Below are positions 44,747 to 54,036 of a DNA stretch of 64,000 bases, one piece after another; the stretch's first letter is position 1; the number at the start of each line of letters is the position of its first letter. The stretch covers positions 40,715,324-40,779,323 of the forward strand of contig CM026391.1 in NCBI GenBank assembly GCA_014843695.1. Direction: 5' to 3'. Position numbers and translations under genes: made by a program. The DNA comes from Archivesica marissinica (taxonomy: Eukaryota > Mollusca > Bivalvia > Venerida > Vesicomyidae). The notes below the pieces were generated by a model that saw nothing but the letters and a program-made list of their open reading frames with translations, was not told the origin of the DNA and did not search any database.

Positions 44747-46411
44747 ATGGAGAATGACGTTCTAGATGAAGAAGGTCTGTCAGCTTGGACAAAGAAGAAA
44801 CTGGTGGCATGGCTTGTGGACCACAAGAAGAATGGAAACAAGAAGGTTCTAGTTGACAGGATTTTAAGGTCTGTACGCTTTGATGACTCAGATTCAGACT
44901 GGGGAAGCGACACTGATGAGGAATATACAGTTCCAAGTATTAGCAGCCTTGACAACAACTGGGAACCGCTGCTCACCAACCTGTGTCCTCCACTGAGAAG
45001 TGAAGACGTAGACAACTATTTCTTATTTAACAAGAACCCCGTCACTGGGAAAACAAGGGATGTCACAGGCAACTGAAGAAAGCAAAGAAATTTTATAAGG
45101 AAAAGTACATTTATGATTTGGAGCATAATGAGATTGGGGACAGCCCATATTGTTACATTAGAGGAAAGTGCAAGCCGAGCATGAAGGAAGTCGTCAATGT
45201 AGGTGTCCATGGTCAACAAACACAGAATTATACACTGCATGTAGTGCTGATAAAAAGCACGGGTAAAATCGAGTCGGGGCACTGCAATTGTAAACCAGGA
45301 TTGTCAGGCCTGTCAGCCACATTGGTGGACTGTTACTGACCCTAGTCGAAATAAAGGAAGCCTGCACTTCAAAAGGCTGTGCGTGGTTAAAGCCTCAGAC
45401 TGACCTGCAGGTGAAACCTAAGCGCTTGGAAGACATCAGGTTTACAACAAATGGTGAGGCGACAACCAAACCATATCCAGACACATACCAGGCAGGCCTA
45501 TGCAAGGACCCAGACACCTTCCTGTGTGACATCATGGCTGGACTCAAGGTTGCTAATCCAAACAGTGTCCTGTACCGAACAATGGATCCAGACATTACTG
45601 ATCTGTCTGATATAACTTCCAAATACCAGCCTCCATTTATGTTCACTGATAGTGTGGACTTGAATTCAATGGTATGCCAATCAGAGTTTAGGACATTTGC
45701 TGCAGGTATTCATTTACAAAACACTGACATACAAAAGGTGACCGACTCAACGAGAGGTCAGAGTGCTAATCCTTTATGGAAAGAAGTTAGAACAAATATA
45801 ATTACGGCTTCAAATTTTGGTGCCGTGTGTAAGAAGCGTGTTCAAACGGAACCAGACAACTTGATAGCAAGGTTGCGAGGCTATTCGGGAGATTTTGACT
45901 CTAAGCCGATGAAATATGGAAGGAAGAAAGCCAGACAAGGCGGGATTACGCGAAAGGACATCTTAAGAGGTGTGGGAAAGTAAACGTTGAAACGACAGGG
46001 TTGATGATATCGAAAACTTTTCCATTCTTGGGTGCCAGTGTTGATGCAATGGTGAATTGTGGTAAGGGCGTATTAGAAATTAAATGCCCTTATGTTGGAC
46101 GGAATGTCACACCTCAAGAATGGTCAGCCATGAAATCTGCATGTGTTACTAAGACAGAAAGTGGTGAACTTCAGCTGAATGCCCAGCATAACTACATGTT
46201 TCAAATCATGGGCCAGATGAAGGTACTTGATCTGGATTGGTGTGACTTTGTTGTTTGGACCAAAAAGGGCATAAGTGTAGAAAGAATCAGGTTCAATCCA
46301 GATTTCTGGATGTATAATATGTTGTCTCAACTGACATTGTTCTACAATTCGTGGTTCTTGGCCGAGAGATTTTCCGACCGAGTTAAGCGTGGCAAGAAAT
46401 TATTTGGTTAA
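44747..46411 (+). pseudogene. SAP-SWIM-YqaJ nuclease gene of the ISL2EU-like element, frameshifted
   Basis: The second protein of the transposon, presumed to be a PD-(D/E)XK-type exonuclease/recombinase of the YqaJ family. The N-terminus has a SAP-like DNA-binding segment (LSAWTKKKLVAWLVDHKKNG through VLVDRIL). Next comes a SWIM-type zinc finger beginning GHCNCKPGLSG; its C-x-H half is displaced by a one-base deletion at about 45314. The YqaJ core follows: ITASNFGAV, ASVDAMV (metal-binding Asp), GVLEIKCPY (E-x-K) and YMFQIMGQM. Three frameshifts (about 45057, 45314 and 45960) divide it into four pieces that otherwise join collinearly. I start at 44747 (MENDVLDEEG); TTTACTTTCAG just before it is a good acceptor, so a 5' non-coding exon is possible. 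The frameshifts could be real decay or long-read errors. Confidence 0.85.
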
Positions 46412-46432
46412 TGTTATTGGTCCGAGATCATA

Positions 46433-46639
46433 CACTGGGATCCAAAAGTTTCTTTACACTTTATAATTTTCCATTGCCATTTATTAATGTATTTTCAGAT
46501 CTGTTGTATTAACAATTAAACAAAATCTATATAAAGATACTGTATGTTGAAAATTATTGTTTATTAAGTCTTTAAGAATAGTTGTGGCATTCACTAGATA
46601 GATCTTTATAAGTGTAAAAAAAACTTTGGGATCCCAGTG
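46433..46639. mobile_element. 207-bp TA-flanked MITE (Tc1/mariner-like)
   Basis: The ends form an inverted repeat CACTGGGATCC(A/C)AAAGTTT.. over about 30 bp, flanked by TA on both sides (46431-46432, 46640-46641). It inserted 21 bp after the nuclease stop codon. No coding capacity. Confidence 0.85.
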
Positions 46640-47724
46640 TATATCGTAGGGCTCTAAACACAGCCTTATCTTGGTGGGTCGTGAAGAAGTTAACAAGATG
46701 TTTGTTTCTGCTTGTGAGATCTTATATATTATATGGAACAGAACCTGCCGTCTGATCAGGCTCTATGCTGTTTGCTTCTTTGCCAAACTTTATATCTTCA
46801 CTATCCGAATAGCAAAGCATGTACTAGTATCAAACTATGCATTTAGCGAATATATATACTACACTGTATGTACGTTCAATTATCACTTTAAAGTGTGGTC
46901 ACAAGCTGGCATTATTGATATTTGTACCATGCAAGTGTGTCTCTATGGCAGTGTTTTATAACTTTGTATATTCGCATTTCATGCTAGTATTAATTTGTTT
47001 ATAAATCTATGAAACAATGGTCTTGTAATATTATGCGTGTATTAGTACATACATATAACTTAACTGGCATGATACGTGACATCATGCTATGCTACTGTCA
47101 TCCGTTAGGTGGAATTGTATTAAAATTTGGAAACCACATTTTTTGGTACTGTTCGTTTAAAGGTTAACGATTTCCCACTCTAATGAATTTATTAGAGTGG
47201 AAAATCCTTTACCCTATACCAATTTATATTAGCTTAATTGTGACGAAAGCCGATGGCTTAGTGTCAATATCCAGTATGCTTCCTGAGACTGTGAGACACC
47301 AGTACTAAGCTATTACTTCACTACATATGTCCTGTAGATAATCTGAGCTCAACCTCTATGATGGAATCAGGTGGATGCTTTTTGTGATTTGACCATACCG
47401 CAAAGATTGCGCAAATGTATTTTCAGTTCTAAGTAACTCGTCTAAATCAAAATGTACCTTGAATGTGAAACAAGTTCCACAGACAGATATTAGTCACCGC
47501 CAAGTTTGCTTCCTCGGACCACCTGCACCCCAAATATGGATAGTTTCTTGCTCAAGGAAATTATCAATATTGATGAGCCATTAGTCATAACTTACATTGG
47601 GATCCTCACTCTATGTGACTGGGTACGAGCACTATATCAACTTAAAATGTAGTCTACAAGTCCTGACACAATATGGCACAAATAACACCATTGATTTAGG
47701 CAATAGGCAAATGGTTTGCTACAA
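46640..47724. other. Interior noncoding part of the ISL2EU-like element
   Basis: Contains one 'CTGATCAGGCTCTATGCTGT' motif (about 46750). The frame 46671-46961 is not recognisable. A short inverted pair 'CCCACTCTAATGAATTTA' / 'TTATTAGAGTGG' is at 47174-47200. Confidence 0.4.
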
Positions 47725-47900
47725 CCAACTATGGCTCAGTGGTCCAATGCGTGAACAGAGTAGTCACCAATGTGGACAGGGTTCTATTCCGGGCCGTCGG
47801 TATATGACTTGGAATGATCGTCTCCAAATCGGAAAGGTGGGTTTTTTCCGGCTTCCATCCCACACAGAAGTTTGCCAAAACATCCAAGCCAACGAGATTT
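47725..47900 (+). mobile_element. tRNA-like SINE (family F)
   Basis: Head-like 'CTATGGCTCAGTGGTCCAAT' (A box TGGCTCAGTGGTCC) and GGGTTCTATTCCGGGC (B-box-like), followed by 'GGTATATGACTTGGAATGAT' and 'CGGCTTCCATCCCACACAGA'. Only one copy in the window. Confidence 0.5.
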
Positions 47901-48049
47901 ATTAATATAAGCTGTTGCTGTTATGCTTCTTTCAAAATCCTTGTAAAATAAATAAGTATCTAGACTTTACAACAAACTACAAAATAATGTTTAATTTGCA
48001 TGAAACATGTATGATCATCACTGTAATATATCTGGCATACACAGTATCA

Positions 48050-48952
48050 TTATGCTTATCAAGGTCCCTCCGCCCATAGGGCACACTATTTACAAATATG
48101 AAATGTTATCAAAGTTTCCAAATGTGTTGTCACCTGAGAAACATCTAAAGGGGATACTGACCTGAAATTTTCCTCAAGTTAAATACAATGTGCGAGGAAG
48201 GTTTACATAAAATACCAATTAGTTTTGAATATATTAATTATTTGATAAAAAGTGTAATGTTGTGGACTTTCAGCAAAATGGCATAAAAATAAATTTTGTA
48301 AAAAAATTAAACTGAGGGAAATGAAAGGTGATAATAACCGGTGCTATTGAGCCAACTGTTTTACCTTCACTATCCGAATAGCAAACGGCATAGAGTCTGA
48401 TCAGACATGCTGTTTGCAAAAGTGATTTTAATCGCGCTCTGCAGGCTATGTGTTGACCTGTACCTGGTTGATTTATTATTTGTTTTCATTCATGTTTCGC
48501 TACCAAAAAACATGTTTGCTATTCTGGCAAGTCTTAGCTCCACTATATGAATAACAAACAGCACAGATCCTGATCAGACAGCACATTATGTGCCATCTGA
48601 TCTGGCTCTATGCTGTTTTTGAAAGGGTTAACTGATTAGTAACCCCTGTCATGCTATATAAGGCTGAACAGCATAGTGCCAGATCACTCTATGCTGTTAA
48701 CTACTAGTATTCAGATAGTGGCGATAAAACATTTAGCAGAATAGTAAACAACATAGATCCTGATCAGACGCGGCATGCTAACCACCCAGGCATGATTATA
48801 TGGTTACACATCTAGTCGGCTACAGTGTAACCAATTATATTAGACAACTAAATCAAACATTTGGCTCAGACTTACAGTGAATCTTTTATAGCCATGCAGG
48901 GCACATGGTTGGATGCTCACTCAATTGGGCGGAGGGACCTTGATAAGCATAA
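48050..48952. mobile_element. Candidate non-autonomous TIR element
   Basis: A perfect 27-bp inverted repeat, starting TTATGCTTATCAAGG and continuing TCCCTCCGCCCA, occurs at 48050-48076 and 48926-48952. Both sides show ATCA immediately outside, a possible 4-bp target duplication. Its interior is packed with variants of the palindromic 'AGCATAGAGYCTGATCAGAC' motif in both orientations, as in the MITE at 21775-21974. Confidence 0.6.
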
Positions 48953-49108
48953 ATCATCATCATCAGATGCGGCATTACGCTGCAGCTGATCTGGACCTAT
49001 GTTGTTTGCACATTCATTTGGCAGGTTAAGTTAGTAATGATTTAATTAAGATGTGCACAAAAGTTGGGGAAAGTTACGACATCTGATCTGGCTCCGCATG
49101 CTGTTACT

Positions 49109-50586
49109 CTACTTCAGCAATGGTTCATACAAATTTGTCATGGCAGTACAAATAACGATCATTTGCTCGGCAAGATGAGCTTCCGATAATGGTAACACTG
49201 TTTGTAACACACGAAAGTTTTTTATCTGTTCCATTTTCATTTCTACTACAATTCTAGAAGAGGCTAATTTGTTGCGTTTTGAAAAACTCATTTTTACTCA
49301 TTTGTTTAGATTTTGACACAAACGGAGGCATGTTTAGTCCAATATTAGCTGGTAGGAGGTCTGCAACGGTAAACCCCTTATCAGCTAATATAATATCACC
49401 AGGTTCCAATCTAGGAATAAAGAGATGGCCATCCTCCTGCGTAATATGTCTATCTGACGTATGACCACCCCAAACGCGTGACACAAAAGTTACCAATCCA
49501 TTTGGAGCAACACCGACTAAAATTTTAAACGTATTATGGTGTTTATATTCGCTCCAGGTGAGATTTTGGGCAGCCAGTGAGCTAGGTTTCTCACAGAAGA
49601 ACTTGGTTGCGTCAATGACAATTCTGGAGTCGGGCATGTCCTGAAAACACTTGGGCAGGTTTGCCAATATTTGTACTTTTGTTGGCCAAGGAATGAGTCC
49701 CTTCATGTGGTCAAACATAAAGTTTATCCATGTGTTCATTATCCGTGACACTGTCATTACCGACACGCCAAATGTTCCTGCAGTAAGCCAAGTCTCAACC
49801 AGACACAAACCATAAAAAATTCATCTATTTTCCTTCCTGGGTTATTTATTTGAATTTGATGTGTTTTTTCGAAGAGGGATCTTTTCTGGCCTTCCCAATA
49901 GTTCAGCTTGTCTGCTCCATGTTTTAAAAAAAAGTATGGGAAAAAAGCATAAAAGTCAAATAATTGGAATATCCCGTATAAAAACGTGTTTTTTCATCGT
50001 TGTTTTCGATGTCTTCTGGTTTCAGGCTGCCTTGGCCAGTCTCAGTCTGAGTATATTGTTCCGATGAACGGGATGGTTTTGGCGGCAAGCTGTATCTATG
50101 ATCGCTGTCCGTTTCTCTTTCTTGAATGCTATATTTCACCTCGAAATCCTCAATTTCAACCACATGTTCACAATTGCCTACATCATCCACAAAAAAGTCT
50201 GGCGCATCCAAAATCTTTGTTGCATAATAAAGTTCATCATCAACATTGGCACTATCATTAACACCAAGAACTCTGCGTGCTTTTGGACTGTCCAAAGTTT
50301 TTTCTAGGTTATAGTACTTGGGGATCGATTCCCGTGGTACATATTGTTGCTTTTCAAAATGAAGCATACACACACGTGAATTTTCAGTCACTGGTAGATT
50401 TGGGCGGTGTAGTTTAAGGCCTCTCAACCACAGTTTCCTCCTTTCAATTTCAGATTTTGATTTTCCTCCTGGAATCCTGTGGAGTGTTACACGAACACCG
50501 TCTTTCAATGTTTCGTTTTCGTACCTCTTACACAGTACACAATACCGCTTGCCACCCGACATCGCCCGTTTAACATTTTCATCCAT
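49109..50586 (-). pseudogene. THAP-domain DDE transposase of the ISL2EU-like element, frameshifted
   Basis: The minus-strand gene starts at 50586. Residues about 12-80 form a THAP zinc finger: YCVLCKRY, LHRIPGG, W in RRKLWLRGL, then SRVCMLHF. The DDE_Tnp_4-type core follows: SRIVIDATKFFCEKPSSL (first Asp), LTWSEYKHHNTFKILVGVAP, RVWGGHTSDRHITQ, DIILADKGFTV (second Asp), and SSRIVVEMKMEQIKNF (Glu). The frame breaks at a T-run near 49928, at about 49780 (a small deletion between repeated TTTGGCG words) and near 49290. All catalytic residues survive in collinear pieces. The gene converges on the nuclease gene; 50587-51507 would be its 5' region. Confidence 0.88.
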
Positions 50587-51507
50587 GACTTCTGCACTGC
50601 AGCATCAATCTGTAACTGAAAAATAAACGGTCATATACTACTGTGTATATATATATATATGAATAAGAAATAAATAATCAACAGCACAGGATAAGGCATG
50701 TAACGTCATTTTCTTTTCACTCTTTATATATATACTGTTAAAGAAAATACCTAATTTATACAAACAGGCGAACGAATTCAGAATAATGATTAATCAGAAT
50801 AACAATCATAACAACAGTCGTAGTCATCGTGTAATAACAAGTCACCGACTGACCGTAAAGCAGTTTAACGCCTAGAATTGTAACTGGCACAAAATGACCA
50901 TAAAACAATATAGTCATTATGAAGGAACAAACACAAATGAACAAAACTCTCAGTACCTATCAACCCGAGTGCAATACCATGCCCCTGAAAACTCCCGACT
51001 GTATGCAGAATGTCAACGTCTATGATAGATCTGCTTTAATCATTAATTTCCACACGATGATGGTCCACACACAATACAGGCTATGCAGCAGCACAGTCTG
51101 GACACTGAAAGACACAAAACCTTTGATTTAATCAACAACTATTTATTATTAAAAACAAAAACATGAAGCATTGCCTACTTCCAATCATGTAAATACATTT
51201 TTATATTTTAAATAGTACAAATAGGGGTCTTCATCGTGTGTTTAAAAAGAAGGCAAAACATAATGTTACTGTAGACCTTCGTTAGTAATTTAATAATCAT
51301 TTCAAGTGGGTGGGGTAAAATAACAAGTGTTTCCATTATTATTATTTTAACCTCACTGGTACTTTAATAGTTTGAAATAAGCGTACACTATGAATTTAAT
51401 TCATGAAAATATACCTGCTAAAATGATTTGTACACCAAGAGCCTCGAACATGTAGAATTTGTCGAAAATATTCAACGGCTACGATCGTTTCCACTGTTCA
51501 TCAAACA
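50587..51507 (-). other. 5' noncoding region of the transposase gene
   Basis: AT-rich, with (TA)n at 50644-50661. No further exon recognised; the frame 50919-51131 is not convincing. Confidence 0.4.
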
Positions 51508-51692
51508 ACCGGAACTACCCAGATAGCAGGTGCGCGTTTTAATCTTAATATTTTAACGACTAAATACCGCGTTGTCGGACATATCGGTAGGACCCCAATT
51601 CAGATTGGTTATCGTTATGAGTATATCGTAAAACAGAGTACGAATACGTTGTCGTTAGGAAAATATTATTTGAATCTACAATCAAAGATATG

Positions 51693-51805
51693 TTGTTAGT
51701 AAAATATATCAGATTTCCCAGAGGTACATTGGATACAGTTTTCCATTGTTAGTAAAATGTATGAAACATCCCTGAGGTACATTGGATACAGTTTTCCAGA
51801 GTTTT
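51693..51805. repeat. Tandem duplication of about 60 bp
   Basis: Two copies of 'TTAGTAAAATRTATSA' followed by 'GAGGTACATTGGATACAGTT'. The rest of 51524-51911 is unassigned. Confidence 0.75.
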
Positions 51806-51911
51806 TTTTACATTATCATTAATGATTTTTTTACCTCTGGTTTTTACCCTGGTCCTGTGTATCTCGGTCTGCACCGAGGCTATGTTTCATGTATTCGACT
51901 ATATGTACGTA

Positions 51912-53521
51912 GTACAGTCAAAGAGATTTGAAAACATTTGTGTTGTACTTGTAATTAACCTTACTGTCTGGAACCTCGTCCGTAAGATCTCCCAAGTAGT
52001 CGCCAAGTGGAGGCTTCCACTGTCCTGTAGCCGATGTGAACACAACATAATCAGTGTCTCCTAGAGGTTTTAAATAACTATACAGTTTGAGTCGTGCTTG
52101 TGCTGTCGTGTATGCAGCAATTACCACATTGGTGCGAGACGATGCCTGAATGAAATCATCGTGATAAGCTCAGTCAATTTGAACTGATTCATTATTGATG
52201 AACCGTACGTTTTTGACTACTTGCTGGTCACTTGTCATCATGTCAAAATACTCATTAGGCTCTGTGACGTAATTTGTGTGGGTTAAGTTAGTCCTTTGCC
52301 CGAATTTCCCCCAAAATGAGTTCAACATGAGCTTTGCTTAGGGACCGTAAACCAGGGTTTTCCGTAATCATATCATAGTCTAACATTATACCCTCTGTTT
52401 TGTAATAGTCTTGTATGTAGCGCTGTCTGGCTGCCTCGGACGTACACCATTCCGGCCAACCAGAAGCTTGTTGCTTAACCTTCAAGAATGTGTTAACATA
52501 GGCAGTAAACAAACCGCCTTTTTTGGTGATTGGATCATACTGCGAGATTTCAGTAAAATGCCAGACTTCGTAAATCTTTTGTATTGTGTAACCTTCTGAT
52601 ATTGCCATTTTGACTTCATCGGTGAATCATGTACCAATAAATTCCCTTTCTTGTGCCGTATGCTGACAGCGATTCTGCTGATACGTTTCACTACATGTGC
52701 GACATAGGCTAAATAAGAGCTTGCCATTGCATTTCGCAGGTAAAACCGGTGTGCAATATTTTGCATTTTATCAACCCTTCATAATGACTTAGATCTTTAA
52801 AATTGTCTGTGATGATGTCCGGATGTCCCATTGGAATTTTGCCCGTTTTGTTGACCCATGGATATAGTGATGTGACGTCATAGTAATGGATAGCATTGTT
52901 GTCTGAGGCTTCTTCATGCATTTTGAATGCTTCCGTGCACCCCCCATAGAATGCCTCCCTGGGTTCTAGTGGAGCCACAATTTCTAGGGAGTCAACATAC
53001 TCTCTCATGGCCTGATTATTTGACAACTGCTGTTTAAAGTCGCATTCCCACATAGCAATGTATGTAAACCCCTCAGACTCTATATATTTCTGTTTCTCTA
53101 ATGTCCTGGCATAGAGGTCAGCCATAGACATTTCAACCACTGGATTTATTGTGGTCTTTGAGTAGCATTTATGGCAGCCGTTCCAGAAACACCCGTGGAA
53201 TTCAAGCACAGTTTGTTGACCGTTATGCTCGTAAAAGCCATCCACTTTGTACTGACCAATTTGTTTTTCACCCTTATTTCGACCATGTTGAATCTTTATA
53301 TTGTCTCTGTGTGACAGATATGACAGCCATTGATAGGCTATGGCTGATTGTTTCTCTTCAGGTCTATAACCGTGAGGGGGTATGATCCCTATTCTTTCTT
53401 GTTCAAGAAATAGAGTTCTGAACACCAAGTTACACGCTGATGCGATGGTAATACATTTTGCAAAAGGGTCGATACCGTCATTGCCCTCTTTCTTAGTTAT
53501 TGCTATTTTATCTGTTTTCAT
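51912..53521 (-). pseudogene. Protein-primed family-B DNA polymerase fragment (Polinton/Maverick type)
   Basis: The minus-strand frame 53521-52709 has GYRPEEKQS, a conserved cysteine block FHGCFWNGCHKCY, and palm motif A YYDVTSLYPW. After a frameshift near 52735 the reading continues through LLFSLCRTCSETY. A Trp-to-TGA stop lies near 52628, then comes the 52608-52288 frame. Motif B (LNSFWGKFGQR) is reached only by changing frame near 52340. A second Trp-to-TGA is near 52168. The motif C region is the 52127-51918 frame, where GDTDYVVF appears shortened, with Tyr where Ser is usual. This is the DNA_pol_B_2 family found in Polintons and related viruses. No integrase, ATPase, protease or capsid gene is nearby, so it is a dead fragment. 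Confidence 0.85.
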
Positions 53522-54036
53522 TGTACTATTCTATTGTAAAATATGACTGTGAAATAAAACACATGTATATATTATTTTGTGTTTGTTTTCTTAATTAAAA
53601 CACTGTATACGAGGCTATGAGTGACATAAAAGCACTCCCTCTGCATTGCTACTTACAACCATGGACCCATATGTGCCATCTCAACACGATTTAATACTTT
53701 AATTCAACTAACTCAGGAATGTAAACAGCGCCGGTGACCTCAACATTATATCAAACGCCTCGTATTACAGTTGTTGCGATATCAAGGGCTGATCCGTAAT
53801 GTCAACTGAGATCTATACAATATCAGCGTTACATCTCACTGAATCCTCTATATGTAACTAAATGATGTCGTCTGCTACCTATATATTGCACAACTAAACT
53901 GGTTTAACCCGGTATGCACTAATACCTACAGTACGCCTTACACCTATAGGAACGTTACGCCTCACTGATTCCGTTTGTTGACTCAAAAAAAGCCGTCTAT
54001 AGTCATAGCCTTGACTACTACAAAAAAAGCCGTCTA
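53522..54036. other. Noncoding DNA between polymerase remnant and satellite
   Basis: Nothing coding. A 19-bp direct repeat 'AAAAAAAGCCGTCTATAG' occurs at about 53985 and 54022, directly at the satellite's left edge. Confidence 0.5.

Larger units (their letters stand above)
44270..51523. mobile_element. ISL2EU-like DNA transposon, 7.25 kb, TIRs present
   Basis: Bounded by perfect 16-bp inverted repeats TCTGGGTAGTTCCGGT (44270-44285) and its reverse complement (51508-51523). Inside are two convergent genes: a YqaJ-type nuclease on the plus strand and a THAP-DDE transposase on the minus strand. To my knowledge this pairing is characteristic of the ISL2EU superfamily, a relative of PIF/Harbinger. 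No clear target duplication is seen. Between the genes lie a TA-flanked MITE, a SINE and a set of palindromic repeats. Both genes are frameshifted, so the copy is not autonomous as assembled. Confidence 0.8.

Noticed and set aside
52160..52635. TGA used as Trp in the polymerase remnant (two Trp-to-TGA changes)
   Set aside because: Several other Trp codons in the same remnant are TGG and there are frameshifts too, so ordinary G-to-A decay explains it better than an alternative code.
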